From: Bacteroidaceae bacterium | Lineage (GTDB): Bacteria; Bacteroidota; Bacteroidia; Bacteroidales; Bacteroidaceae | DNA: 40,744 bases | Direction of reading: 5' to 3' | Assembly: GCA_017614465.1 (NCBI GenBank) | Contig: JAGABW010000021.1 | Span: 1-40,744, forward strand | Part shown: in pieces, positions 28,049-36,352 of the stretch | Numbering within the stretch: position 1 is the stretch's first letter | Layout of the letters: the number at the start of each line of letters is the position of its first letter | Notes under the pieces: model-generated | Database searches by the model: none | The model's input: the letters and a program-made list of their open reading frames with translations, nothing else | Told to the model about the DNA's origin: nothing | Translations under genes and position numbers: made by a program

Positions 28049-28546
28049 GTGAATTGGTATATACTCTGTACTAAATTATTTCATGAGAAGAAGGTTGCCG
28101 AGAAACTCACAAACAAGGGTTTCGAGGTGTACCTTCCTACTCAAAGAATAAAAAAAAGATGGTCAGACCGTATAAAAGTAGTTGATCAGCTGGTTATCAG
28201 TCGTATTGTCTTCGTCCACTGTAATGAAGAAGAGCGTAATAACACATTTGTTGAGACTGGCTGCTACTACATGATGGATCGTTCAACCAAAAAGGTTGCT
28301 ATCATCCCCGACAAACAACTTGAATCATTCAGAGCACTCATAAGTCAGAAAGAATTGCCAGTCGAGTTTACAGACAGACAATTGAAACCAGGAACAAAAG
28401 TAAGGATCAACAATAACCTTTTTGACGACATAGAAGCAGAAATAACCATTACAGAAGGAAAAGAACGAGTATTCGTCCGACTGAATTCGTTAGGTTGCGC
28501 AATTGTCGAGGTGTCTCAAAGCGATTTAACCCTAATCAATGATTAA
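28049..28546 (+). CDS. UpxY-like NusG-family antiterminator, orphan
   Basis: A 165-residue NusG N-terminal-domain protein of the Bacteroidetes UpxY type. WYILCTKLFHEKKVAEKL opens the NGN domain. LPTQRIKKRWSDRIKVVDQLVISRIVFVH follows. A KOW-like C-terminal segment (KPGTKVRINNNLFDDIEAEIT) is present. The start is GTG, giving the usual two-residue lead before WY. UpxY proteins bind RNA polymerase and promote readthrough of capsule operons, and normally head a polysaccharide locus. Here it follows argD by 29 bp and is followed by no polysaccharide gene, so its target is unknown. Confidence 0.8.
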   Translation: MNWYILCTKLFHEKKVAEKLTNKGFEVYLPTQRIKKRWSDRIKVVDQLVISRIVFVHCNEEERNNTFVETGCYYMMDRSTKKVAIIPDKQLESFRALISQKELPVEFTDRQLKPGTKVRINNNLFDDIEAEITITEGKERVFVRLNSLGCAIVEVSQSDLTLIND

Positions 28547-28680
28547 AGTCATCATAAGCCACGAGAACAATCATTAAGAGACAGATTCAACGAACATACG
28601 ATTCAATGTCAATAAACGGCAAATACAAATATCATCTTTTATATTTCACTGATTCTAAACGCATTTCATGTAAAAATATA

Positions 28681-28710
28681 TTGCTTATTTAAATATTATG
28701 TTTAACTTTG
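28681..28710 (+). promoter_or_regulatory. Promoter of the symporter leader / candidate sRNA
   Basis: TTG at 28681-28683, 19-bp spacer, TAACTTTG at 28703-28710. The predicted start is near 28717, about 200 nt before the first coding sequence downstream. Confidence 0.7.
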
Positions 28711-28716
28711 CAGTAA

Positions 28717-28859
28717 GAACAAAAACTAGAGAACTTTATTAGTTTTAATACCGACAATTTCTATTACTACTATATAATTTTTTCAAGTAACATGATATGT
28801 AGTTTATTCTGAAACAGAAAAAATAATCGGACTTAGACTACAATCTGAGTCCGTTTTTT
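28717..28859 (+). ncRNA. Candidate untranslated leader or small RNA
   Basis: About 140 nt bounded by a good promoter and an intrinsic terminator, with no ORF. An internal inverted repeat AAAACTA/TAGTTTT (28722-28728 and 28740-28746) and a small TTCTG/CAGAA hairpin precede the terminator. It could be an attenuator leader of the small protein-symporter operon or a free sRNA. I recognise no known riboswitch class. Both ends are predictions. Confidence 0.45.
28828..28859 (+). terminator. Intrinsic terminator upstream of the symporter operon
   Basis: Stem CGGACTTAGA/TCTGAGTCCG (28828-28837 and 28844-28853; one G-U pair) with a 6-nt loop, followed by six T residues. It lies before the symporter genes rather than after them, so it either ends a small RNA or acts as an attenuator. 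Confidence 0.75.
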
Positions 28860-28913
28860 CATATAGAATATAATGAATTAATAATTAACAATAAAAAAGA
28901 AAGGAGTATAATT

Positions 28914-29021
28914 ATGTTTGGAATAGAAGATCCGGGTATATGGGGAGTCTATCTCTTGAGTATCCTATGTGTTGCATTCTCTATTTGGTATGGAATACGA
29001 TATTGGAACAGGGAGGATTAA
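28914..29021 (+). CDS. Symporter small accessory protein (35 aa)
   Basis: A 35-codon ORF with an unusually strong Shine-Dalgarno sequence (AAAGGAG, 7 bp before the ATG) in a genome where such sites are rare. The product begins MFGIEDPGIWGVYLLSILC, has one transmembrane helix (about residues 8-28) and ends in a charged, Trp-rich tail (RYWNRED). Very short proteins of this type occur next to sodium:solute symporters in Bacteroidetes and other bacteria and are annotated as symporter small accessory proteins. The symporter starts 200 bp downstream. A weak hairpin (29043-29061) lies between them. Role in symporter assembly or stability is inferred. Confidence 0.75.
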   Translation: MFGIEDPGIWGVYLLSILCVAFSIWYGIRYWNRED

Positions 29022-29220
29022 TTACAGAAGTATAACTTAATCAAGATTTATCAATAATCTTTTACTGAAATAAGGTTTTGCTTAAAGACAAGTTCTTAGA
29101 TTTTTGAGATTCTCCCGAGCTATCATTTATGCTTTCTGTGTCATTTATACATGAAAAGCAAATCATTAGAACCTGTCTGAAGATTAAACCATCAGAAAAC
29201 ATATAAACTAAAAAAAGAAA

Positions 29221-30819
29221 ATGAGTACATTTACATTAGGTATCGTATTTTTAGCATATTTCATCATTTTAACATACCTTGGATGGTTAGGATACAAAAA
29301 CACAAAAAGTTCTGAAGACTACCTCATCGGTGGTCGTGGAATGGGTTCAGTCATCATGTCATTATCATATGGTGCTACATTCATATCAGCATCAGCGATT
29401 GTAGGTTTCGGTGGAGTCTCAGCCACATTCGGAATGGGAATCCAATGGTTATGTTTCCTCAACATGTTTGTAGGAGTTGTAATAGCCTTTATTATATTCG
29501 GAAAGCGTACACGTAGCATCGGTGTACAACTGGGAGCATCTTCGTTTCCACAATTTCTTGGAAAATTCTACAAATCAAAGCATATACGCATCTTCGTTGC
29601 AGCAATCATCATACTTGGTATGCCATTGTATGCAGCCGTAGTACTTAAGGGAGGAGCAGTATTCATCGAACAGATATTCAATGTTGACTATAATATTGCG
29701 CTTCTTATCTTCACCCTTGTAATCTCTGCATATGTAATCACAGGAGGTATGAAGGGTGTGATGTACACAGATGCCCTGCAAGCTATCATCATGTTTATCT
29801 GTATGGCCTTCCTGCTTGTATGGTTCTACAAAGAACTTGGAGTCGGATTCACTGAAGGTAACCGTCAGCTTGGAGAACTCTCAAGCATGATTCCTGAAGG
29901 ACTCAAAGCACAAGGTCACCAAGGTTGGACAGCAATGCCTTCATGGGGTTCACCACAATGGTGGACACTGGTTACATCACTCATTCTCGGTGTAGGTATC
30001 GGATGTTTGGCACAACCACAGCTTGTAGTTAGATTCATGACAGTAAAGAGCAACCGCCAACTCAACAGAGGAGTCCTTATCGGATGTGTATTCCTTATGG
30101 TAACCGTTGGTGTAATCTATCACGTAGGAGCTATGTCAAACCTTTACTTCATGAAGACAGAAGGCAAGATTACACTTGATTTGGTAAACGATATAGACAA
30201 GATCATTCCATACTTCATCAATCATGCAATGCCAGACTGGTTTACTGCAGTATTCATGATGTGTATCATATCAGCCGGAATGTCAACACTCAGCTCACAG
30301 TTCCACACAATGGGAGTTGCTGTAGGTGCAGACATATATCCACTCTTCGGTTGCAGCCGCAGAGCAGCCATCAAGAACAATGAGATTAAGGACGACACAC
30401 AAGAAAAGGCATCTACAAAGGTGGTACGTGTTGCAGTACTCGTATCTATCCTTGCAAGTTACGGAATATGCTACCTCCTAAGTGCCAATGTGATTGCACG
30501 TGGAACAAGTATATTCATGGGAATCTGTGCAGCTACATTCCTTCCAGCTTACTTCTGTGCACTTTACTGGAAAAAAGTTTCACGTATAGCAGCAATCGTA
30601 AGTATGTGGGTTGGAGCATTAAGCAGCACATTTGCATTACTTTTCCTTCATGAGAAAGAATCAGCATCATTAGGAATCTGTAATTTACTATTCGGATGCG
30701 ACTGCCTCTTCCCTTCTTTCCCACTCAACATGGTTGACCCTATCGTATGGTCATTCCCACTTTCATGCATCGCAATCTTTGTAGTTACGCTTATTGCCCC
30801 AAATAAGAGCCAAGAATAA
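29221..30819 (+). CDS. Sodium:solute symporter (SSS family)
   Basis: A 532-residue inner-membrane transporter with about 13 hydrophobic helices. It shows the SSS pattern SSEDYLIGGRGMG after the first helix, ATFISASAIVGFGG and ITGGMKGVMYTDALQ. A loop of about residues 380-400 is hydrophilic (KNNEIKDDTQEKAST). The family moves sugars, amino acids, nucleosides, vitamins or organic acids with Na+. The substrate cannot be assigned, and no catabolic gene lies beside it. It follows the 35-residue accessory protein and ends at a perfect hairpin terminator. Confidence 0.9.
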   Translation: MSTFTLGIVFLAYFIILTYLGWLGYKNTKSSEDYLIGGRGMGSVIMSLSYGATFISASAIVGFGGVSATFGMGIQWLCFLNMFVGVVIAFIIFGKRTRSIGVQLGASSFPQFLGKFYKSKHIRIFVAAIIILGMPLYAAVVLKGGAVFIEQIFNVDYNIALLIFTLVISAYVITGGMKGVMYTDALQAIIMFICMAFLLVWFYKELGVGFTEGNRQLGELSSMIPEGLKAQGHQGWTAMPSWGSPQWWTLVTSLILGVGIGCLAQPQLVVRFMTVKSNRQLNRGVLIGCVFLMVTVGVIYHVGAMSNLYFMKTEGKITLDLVNDIDKIIPYFINHAMPDWFTAVFMMCIISAGMSTLSSQFHTMGVAVGADIYPLFGCSRRAAIKNNEIKDDTQEKASTKVVRVAVLVSILASYGICYLLSANVIARGTSIFMGICAATFLPAYFCALYWKKVSRIAAIVSMWVGALSSTFALLFLHEKESASLGICNLLFGCDCLFPSFPLNMVDPIVWSFPLSCIAIFVVTLIAPNKSQE

Positions 30820-30859
30820 GCAAACAAGACAAAAAACGATAAAATATACATATTCATAT

Positions 30860-30900
30860 AAAAGACGGCGTAGAAAGCAAATCTACGCCGTCTTTTGTCA
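30860..30900 (+). terminator. Terminator of the symporter operon
   Basis: A perfect 15-bp GC-rich stem (30860-30874 and 30882-30896) with a 7-nt loop. It ends in TTTT and a further T-rich stretch, 40 bp past the symporter stop codon. Confidence 0.88.
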
Positions 30901-31006
30901 TTTTTGTGTCATAAGAGCGGAAAAGAACTAAAACATATTCGGACTGCCCTTCATTTACGCCCTAAATTTAAGTAGAGATATGAAAAAATCAGCAATGCCC
31001 TAATTC

Positions 31007-31186
31007 ATGAAACATTGCAGATTCTTTTATTTATGGTCTCTGGTTTTCTGCACTGTCTTAATAATTAAAAATAGTTATGCTATAATATTTATTCTAATCG
31101 ATATATCAATCAGGAGGTCAATATTATATTCATATCAGAGCTTTACAAGGATAAAAAGCCATAATCTTAACTTTTCCGTTGGTTAG
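31007..31186 (+). pseudogene. Short hydrophobic ORF, doubtful gene or remnant
   Basis: ATG to TAG, 59 codons. The first 25 residues look like a signal peptide (MKHCRFFYLWSLVFC, ending near SYA). The remainder is Ile/Ser-rich and resembles nothing I know. No promoter or ribosome-binding site is visible. It could be the 5' remnant of a decayed secreted-protein gene or chance. Confidence 0.2.
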
Positions 31187-31223
31187 CAATATATCTGTCT
31201 CTCTTGACGAAAGACAGGCCGGA

Positions 31224-31259
31224 TAAAAAAGAAAAGCAGAATTCATGAATGAATTCTGC
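31224..31259 (-). terminator. rpmH terminator
   Basis: Stem GCAGAATTC/GAATTCTGC (31236-31244 and 31251-31259) with a 6-nt loop. On the minus strand a T-rich run (31224-31235) follows. It is 55 bp past the rpmH stop codon. Confidence 0.75.
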
Positions 31260-31313
31260 CTATTCCTATTCAAGCAATTCTTACTTATTTTGTAAGAAAC
31301 TGTTACGCAAAAA

Positions 31314-31469
31314 TTATTTTCCGTGATTTTCGCTTGAAACAGTAAGAGACTTACGACCCTTCTTACGACGCATACTGAGAACGCGACGACCATTCTTAGT
31401 TGTCATGCGCTGACGGAAACCGTGCTTGTTGATTCTCTTACGGTTGTGTGGTTGAAATGTTCTTTTCAT
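31314..31469 (-). CDS. rpmH: 50S ribosomal protein L34
   Basis: A 51-residue very basic protein: [19 protein letters not shown], then [22 protein letters not shown]. This is the full L34 signature with a short Bacteroidetes-type tail (TVSSENHGK). It is a component of the large ribosomal subunit. It is divergent from efp across a 242-bp gap that holds both promoters. dnaA/rnpA, the usual L34 neighbours in many bacteria, are absent. Confidence 0.96.
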   Translation of the reverse strand: MKRTFQPHNRKRINKHGFRQRMTTKNGRRVLSMRRKKGRKSLTVSSENHGK

Positions 31470-31567
31470 TTTAATCTATTATTATATTGTTATTAATTTA
31501 CTTTTTAGGTGGTCGTTTCATCAACAAAAACAACTGTCGATTTTCATAATAGACCACAAACAGCGTG

Positions 31568-31597
31568 CAAAATTAGTGAATTTAAATAAATTGACAA
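31568..31597 (-). promoter_or_regulatory. rpmH promoter
   Basis: Minus-strand -7 box TAATTTTG at 31568-31575. A TTG -33 box is complementary to 31595-31597, spacer 19. The leader before rpmH is about 90 nt. Confidence 0.7.
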
Positions 31598-31625
31598 AAG
31601 ATTTAGCGGTTTTTCCCTAACTTTT

Positions 31626-31656
31626 TTTGTATTTTGGTGAAAAACTGCTACTTTTG
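31626..31656 (+). promoter_or_regulatory. efp promoter
   Basis: TTTG at 31626-31629, 19-bp spacer, TACTTTTG at 31649-31656. The predicted start is near 31663, leaving a leader of about 50 nt. Confidence 0.7.
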
Positions 31657-31711
31657 CACTCAATTCAGAGTAAATAAAGACATTTTTACAAATTAAATTT
31701 ACATAAACATT

Positions 31712-32281
31712 ATGGCTATTTTAGCAGGTGATATTAAAAAAGGCGTTTGCCTCCGCCTAGATGATGGCAAGATTTGGGTTGTTATCGACTTCCTTCACAA
31801 GAAACCAGGTAAAGGTAACACAGTGATGATAACAAAGCTTCGTAACGTTGAAGACGGACGAGTTCTTGAACGTACATGGATTGTATCAGCAAAACTTGAT
31901 GATGTAACAGTTTCACACCAACAATTCCAATATCTATATAAAGAAGGCGAAGACATGGTATTCATGAACACAGAAACCTTCGAACAAGTAAATATTGCAA
32001 AAGACCTTATCACAGGTGGAGACTTCCTCAAAGAAGGTGAAACAATGGTAATGGCATCAATCGACGACCAGTCAGGTGCTATCCTTACAGCTGAAGCTCC
32101 AGTAAAGATCGTTCTTAAGGTTACTTACACAGAACCAGGATTAAAGGGTGATACTGCAACAAACGCAACAAAACCAGCTACTCTCGAAACAGGTGTTGAA
32201 ATCCGCGTTCCTCTCTTCATCAACGAAGGCGACATGATCGAGGTTGACACTCGTGACGGTAGTTACGTATCTCGTAAATAA
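31712..32281 (+). CDS. efp: Translation elongation factor P
   Basis: A 189-residue factor that relieves ribosome stalling at polyproline. Three OB-like domains are expected. The N-terminal loop HKKPGKGN (residues 29-36) carries Lys34 at the position modified in E. coli EF-P, so this is the lysine type. The C-terminal VEIRVPLFINEGDMIEVDTRDGSYVSR matches the family signature. No modification gene (epmA/epmB) is nearby. It ends about 30 bp before a strong terminator. Confidence 0.97.
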   Translation: MAILAGDIKKGVCLRLDDGKIWVVIDFLHKKPGKGNTVMITKLRNVEDGRVLERTWIVSAKLDDVTVSHQQFQYLYKEGEDMVFMNTETFEQVNIAKDLITGGDFLKEGETMVMASIDDQSGAILTAEAPVKIVLKVTYTEPGLKGDTATNATKPATLETGVEIRVPLFINEGDMIEVDTRDGSYVSRK

Positions 32282-32312
32282 TTAATAGAAAAGCTATACT
32301 ATTAATATAAGT

Positions 32313-32355
32313 AATAGGGCCTGATGAAGTTTCATCAGGCCCTATTCTTTTTTGT
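32313..32355. terminator. Terminator after efp, probably bidirectional
   Basis: A perfect 15-bp stem (32313-32327 and 32332-32346) with a 4-nt loop, followed by CTTTTTTT. It lies between the convergent efp and MFS genes. Confidence 0.85.
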
Positions 32356-32423
32356 TTATTTCGATTTACAACTTTATTCAAGCGTAACAAATACAATCGA
32401 ATTGTTACGGTTTATGCTTTATC

Positions 32424-33704
32424 CTATCTTTTTCTCATTCTGAAGCCATAGATGCCCACAACGATGAAACAAATCAGAGGAAGGATAAATGAAGCATTAA
32501 CAGCAGGCATTCCTGCAACTTCCTTCATATCTATGATTGCAGCCTGTGCTGGAGGGAGTACAGATCCACCGAGAATAGCCATGATAAGTCCGGCTGCTCC
32601 GAATTTAGCATCGTCGCCCAATCCTTGTAATGCAACACCGTAAATAGTTGGGAACATAAGGCTCATACATCCGCTCACACCAACCAAGCAATAAAGTCCT
32701 GTACGATCCTGAAAGCCGATTACGCCTGCAACAAGAACCATGCCTATTATGCTGAATATAGCCAACATAACCCCAGGTTTGAGGAATTTCATGAGATAAG
32801 TACAAACGAAACGGCTCACAATAAATAATATCATCGCGTACATATTATATTCTTGAGCTGTGAGTTCCGCTGACTGTTCATCCATACCCTCATTCATAAA
32901 GATACGAGTACCATATTGGATAATGAATGTCCAGCACATAATCTGAGCACCAACATAGAAGAATTGAGCTATTACGCCCTCACGATAGTAATCTATAGAG
33001 AAGATACGCTTGATAGTTGGCAAGAAACGTATATCGTGGTTATCGTCTCCATTCTTCGGCATTCTTACGATTAATATAAGTGCAATGACAATAGCGATAA
33101 CGATCACAATCGCAAGATATGGTGTCACCAGAACCCCCAAATCAGAATCTTTCATCGCATTGAACGCTGCATCATCAAGTTGTGCGCGGGCATCAGAGTC
33201 CATTGGGTTCAATTTTGCCTGAATGCAGTTTCTTGCTACTAACATACCCAAAATAGAACCGCAAGGATTGAAACACTGTGCAAAATTGAGTCGTCTTGTA
33301 GAAGAGTCTTCTGAACCCATTGAAAGGATGTAAGGGTTACAACTGGTTTCCAGAAATGACAATCCGCAAGTCAGGATGAAATAAGCGATGAGGAACGGAG
33401 TATATATTCCAATCATCTTAGCAGGCCAGAAGAGCAAAGCTCCAAAGGCATACAGACTTAGTCCCACTAACACACCTGCCTTGTAAGAATATTTTCTGAT
33501 GAATATTGCAGCCGGGAATGCCATTGCGAAATATCCTCCATAGAATGCGAATTGCACAAGTGCGCCCTCGGTAACACTCATTCTGAAGATCTTTGAGAAT
33601 GCCTTCACCATAGGGTTTGTGATGTCATTTGCAAATCCCCACAATGCGAAGCAGAAAGTAATTAAGATAAAAGGTACCAGATAGTTCTTTTCTATTGTTT
33701 TCAT
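32424..33704 (-). CDS. FucP-like sugar MFS transporter
   Basis: A 426-residue inner-membrane transporter with 12 hydrophobic helices, of the L-fucose:H+ symporter/glucose-galactose MFS group. Family features are FALWGFANDITNPMVKAF in helix 1, FYGGYFAMAFPA in helix 2, and FLETSCNPYIL in helix 4 (the FucP-type ETxxNPY motif). Fucose, glucose, galactose and related sugars are moved by homologues. The companion GH31 gene 23 bp upstream suggests it takes up the monosaccharide (xylose or glucose) released by that enzyme. Confidence 0.88.
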   Translation of the reverse strand: MKTIEKNYLVPFILITFCFALWGFANDITNPMVKAFSKIFRMSVTEGALVQFAFYGGYFAMAFPAAIFIRKYSYKAGVLVGLSLYAFGALLFWPAKMIGIYTPFLIAYFILTCGLSFLETSCNPYILSMGSEDSSTRRLNFAQCFNPCGSILGMLVARNCIQAKLNPMDSDARAQLDDAAFNAMKDSDLGVLVTPYLAIVIVIAIVIALILIVRMPKNGDDNHDIRFLPTIKRIFSIDYYREGVIAQFFYVGAQIMCWTFIIQYGTRIFMNEGMDEQSAELTAQEYNMYAMILFIVSRFVCTYLMKFLKPGVMLAIFSIIGMVLVAGVIGFQDRTGLYCLVGVSGCMSLMFPTIYGVALQGLGDDAKFGAAGLIMAILGGSVLPPAQAAIIDMKEVAGMPAVNASFILPLICFIVVGIYGFRMRKR

Positions 33705-33727
33705 ATTGACTTGATTATAATATTAAT

Positions 33728-35980
33728 TTATTTAGCTTTATATATTTTAAGTTTACCATTTTTTAAAACCAATCGTTTCATTTCGTATTTGCCCTTAAGG
33801 TAATCGTTTGTTTCTCCGTCATCGTCATACATATAGAATTCACCATCAGCACCAGGGTATGTGTTTATACCATCCGCCATAGGTACGATACTACCTGCGC
33901 GCACAAATACAGGAACATGTTCCTTGCTTACAGGCAGCGTTACCTTTTGTCCGCCATCATAATGCACATTTGTCCAGAAGTCAAACCATCCGCCTTCTGT
34001 CTCAGGGAGATAAGTTGTCCATTCTGATGGATTAGCCTCTAAAATAGGGTTTATCAGCAAGGCTGGTCCGAACATATATTCAGTATTCTGTTTCAGTGCC
34101 TCTGTATCATTAGGGAAATCAAATATCAATGGGCGCATCATTGTATATCCTTCTCTTGACACCATAGCAGCCACAGAATAGATATATGGCATCAGACTGT
34201 ATCGAGTCTTGATAGCATCCACAAACAGGCGTTCGGTTTGCTTGCTGTATTTCCAAGGCTCTGTATCCGACATATATCCGTGCACGCGCATAAGAGGGAG
34301 GAAGACACTTGTCTGTATCCATCTCAGCATTCTGTTCTGATACTCTTCATCTGTGTATTGGTTGCCTGGACGGAAGAAACCTCCTGCATCGTATGTCCAC
34401 CATGGAAGACCTGTTGCCATTTGTCCCAATCCGCCTACAATCTGTCGGCGAAGAGTTTCCCAGTCATTACCTACGTCGCCCGACCATGTAGCCACACCAT
34501 ATTTCTGGATTCCAGAGAATGCACTACGTGTGAGGATGAATTGTCTGCGCTTAGGGAAATCCTTCATAAGTCCTTCATATACAGTCTTATTCACCATTAA
34601 CGGATAGATATTACGAACATCCGGACGTCGGCCAGCGAGATCATCGTTTTCAGGTTCTGTAGCATCTTGCCACCATGCATCAATACCATGAGGACGAGCA
34701 AGGCCATTACTGAAGTGTTTCCAATAGCAGGCTGCAGCATCCTTATTAAAGAAATCCACCCAGTCGGTATTATCGATATAATAATTCTTTGACTGCAGTT
34801 CCTTACCCACTTCGCTGTTCTTATCCACCTTAGACCAAACAGACAACATCAGTTTTATGTCCATGGCATGTAATGAATCAGTAAGTTGTTTTGGATTTGG
34901 ATAATGGTCTTCATCAAATTTCATTGCATTCCAACCATATTTGCCCCACCACTGCCAGTCTTGCACAATCATGCTTATAGGAATCTGTCTGCGGCGGAAT
35001 TCCTTTGCAGTCTGAAGTATTTCGTCCTGAGAATGATAACGTTCACGGCAATGGATGTATCCGAGAGCCCACTTTGGAATCATTGGCACTTCGCCTGTGA
35101 CTTTTCTGTATTCTTTGATCACATCGTCAGCATTGCCTAAGAACACAGTATAATCAACGATTTTTGTTTCAGGCGAACTAAATGTAGTTGTGTTATCAAC
35201 TTTTCTCCAGTATAGTTTTGGAGAATCACCACGCACACCACGCACCTCAATCTTATGCTGTCCCATAGACAGATTCAACATAACCGACGATGTTGGTGGC
35301 AACCAGATATTATTAAAATCGGTTATCACTTTTCCGTCAACGGCAAGATAATGCTTTCGAGCCATCTTCTGCCCTACATCAAGCAATAAAGAATAATCTC
35401 CTGCCTCAGTGATGTTGATAGTTTCAGAAAAGGCGATATAATCACGGCGTTCACGCTTATTACCCAGTGTACTTGTTGCATCAACAGTCTCACTGATGAC
35501 ATCACCTTGTTGTTCCTTCAGACTTACCACATTGTCAGCAGGGTTAAACTCCGACATACCAGGGTTATTCCACATTATACCATATCCCTTGTTAGAGATA
35601 ATAAACGGAATGGAAATCTGTGTATTTACCTGAGTAAGACGACGTGTAAGTCCACGTATGTTCAGATAGCCATCCTGGAATTGTCCTGTACCGTAAATAA
35701 ATTCATCATTAGGAGAATAGAAAGTTTCTCTGTCATTATGGCTCTGATATGGAAGAGTTTTCAAAATGACATTTCCTTTCTTATCCTTAAACACTAACTC
35801 CTTGGATTCTTTGTCAAAAGATATATTTACTTTAGAAGTGCTCCACTCAGTTTTTCCACTTTGTTTTTCTGCATCATAATGAACGTTTATGGCAGATTCC
35901 GAAAGTATCTTAATCTGTGGTTGAGCCACCATAAAAGTAGCTTGAATCCAAGCCAATAGAAAGATTGCTTTTTTATTCAT
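33728..35980 (-). CDS. GH31 glycoside hydrolase with PA14-like insert, probable alpha-xylosidase
   Basis: A 750-residue secreted or periplasmic enzyme with signal peptide MNKKAIFLLAWIQATFMVAQ. The ATG at 35980 is preferred over an in-frame ATG 24 bp upstream, because it begins the signal peptide and the transcript should start near 36008. A PA14-like beta insert occupies about residues 176-274 (TEAGDYSLLLDVG). The GH31 (beta/alpha)8 core then has WWQDATEPEND with nucleophile Asp439 and WSGDVGNDW with acid/base Asp502. The PA14-containing layout and WWQDATEPE motif recall bacterial alpha-xylosidases acting on xyloglucan fragments. Alpha-glucosidase activity cannot be excluded. It is cotranscribed with the MFS gene. 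Confidence 0.85.
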   Translation of the reverse strand: MNKKAIFLLAWIQATFMVAQPQIKILSESAINVHYDAEKQSGKTEWSTSKVNISFDKESKELVFKDKKGNVILKTLPYQSHNDRETFYSPNDEFIYGTGQFQDGYLNIRGLTRRLTQVNTQISIPFIISNKGYGIMWNNPGMSEFNPADNVVSLKEQQGDVISETVDATSTLGNKRERRDYIAFSETINITEAGDYSLLLDVGQKMARKHYLAVDGKVITDFNNIWLPPTSSVMLNLSMGQHKIEVRGVRGDSPKLYWRKVDNTTTFSSPETKIVDYTVFLGNADDVIKEYRKVTGEVPMIPKWALGYIHCRERYHSQDEILQTAKEFRRRQIPISMIVQDWQWWGKYGWNAMKFDEDHYPNPKQLTDSLHAMDIKLMLSVWSKVDKNSEVGKELQSKNYYIDNTDWVDFFNKDAAACYWKHFSNGLARPHGIDAWWQDATEPENDDLAGRRPDVRNIYPLMVNKTVYEGLMKDFPKRRQFILTRSAFSGIQKYGVATWSGDVGNDWETLRRQIVGGLGQMATGLPWWTYDAGGFFRPGNQYTDEEYQNRMLRWIQTSVFLPLMRVHGYMSDTEPWKYSKQTERLFVDAIKTRYSLMPYIYSVAAMVSREGYTMMRPLIFDFPNDTEALKQNTEYMFGPALLINPILEANPSEWTTYLPETEGGWFDFWTNVHYDGGQKVTLPVSKEHVPVFVRAGSIVPMADGINTYPGADGEFYMYDDDGETNDYLKGKYEMKRLVLKNGKLKIYKAK

Positions 35981-36014
35981 TGTTAATGATTGGTTATTAT
36001 ACACATATTATATA

Positions 36015-36044
36015 CAAAGATAGGACAAAAAACATATATAACAA
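36015..36044 (-). promoter_or_regulatory. Promoter of the GH31-MFS operon
   Basis: Minus-strand -7 box TATCTTTG at 36015-36022. A TTG -33 box is complementary to 36042-36044, spacer 19. The palindrome CATGAT-N5-ATCATG (36065-36081) lies about 20 bp further upstream and could bind a regulator. Confidence 0.7.
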
Positions 36045-36322
36045 TAGGACTTTTATCATTTTTTCATGATTAAATATCATGTTCAAAAACATTTCAGACC
36101 ATTAGAAACGATTGAAATTATAATTTCATGCAGCATGCGAGTTAGATAAAAAAACTATCCGTTGATTGAAACAACCTATCAGAAAAACGGATTTGGCGAT
36201 TCTCCTACAATTGAGTGAATATAGACATTTTCACCTATCATTAAAAAATAGTATAACCAATAAAACATCATATTTTATACGAATAAAAAGAATTTACGTA
36301 AAAATTAGTTTACATTTGTGTA

Positions 36323-36352
36323 TTGTTGATTGTTAATTATTTATTATCTTTG
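36323..36352 (+). promoter_or_regulatory. Promoter of the small membrane protein/barrel pair
   Basis: TTG at 36323-36325, 19-bp spacer, TATCTTTG at 36345-36352. The predicted start is near 36359, about 35 nt before the ATG. Confidence 0.72.

Larger units (their letters stand above)
28547..28913 (+). other. 367-bp gene-free region with promoter and terminator
   Basis: After upxY about 130 bp show nothing recognisable. The promoter at 28681-28710 then opens a roughly 140-nt untranslated stretch that ends in the terminator at 28828-28859. The last 50 bp lead into a strong Shine-Dalgarno sequence and the small membrane-protein gene at 28914. Confidence 0.7.
30820..31313. other. 494-bp intergenic region between symporter and rpmH
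   Basis: Holds two terminators: the symporter terminator (30860-30900, plus) and the rpmH terminator (31224-31259, minus). Between them lies one 59-codon frame with a hydrophobic start (31007-31186), described separately. No promoter of the TAnnTTTG type was found upstream of that frame. Confidence 0.6.

Noticed and set aside
29080..29110. Promoter-like strings in the 200-bp gap before the symporter
   Set aside because: The candidate boxes (TAAGGTTTTG, TAGATTTTTG) have the wrong spacing between TA and TTTG.
31112..31118. AGGAGGT, a strong Shine-Dalgarno-like string
   Set aside because: No ATG, GTG or TTG with a useful frame follows at the right distance. It lies within a doubtful ORF and is probably chance.
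31130..31393. 87-codon minus-strand frame overlapping rpmH
   Set aside because: It is in another frame of the same strand as the unmistakable L34 gene and has no motif.
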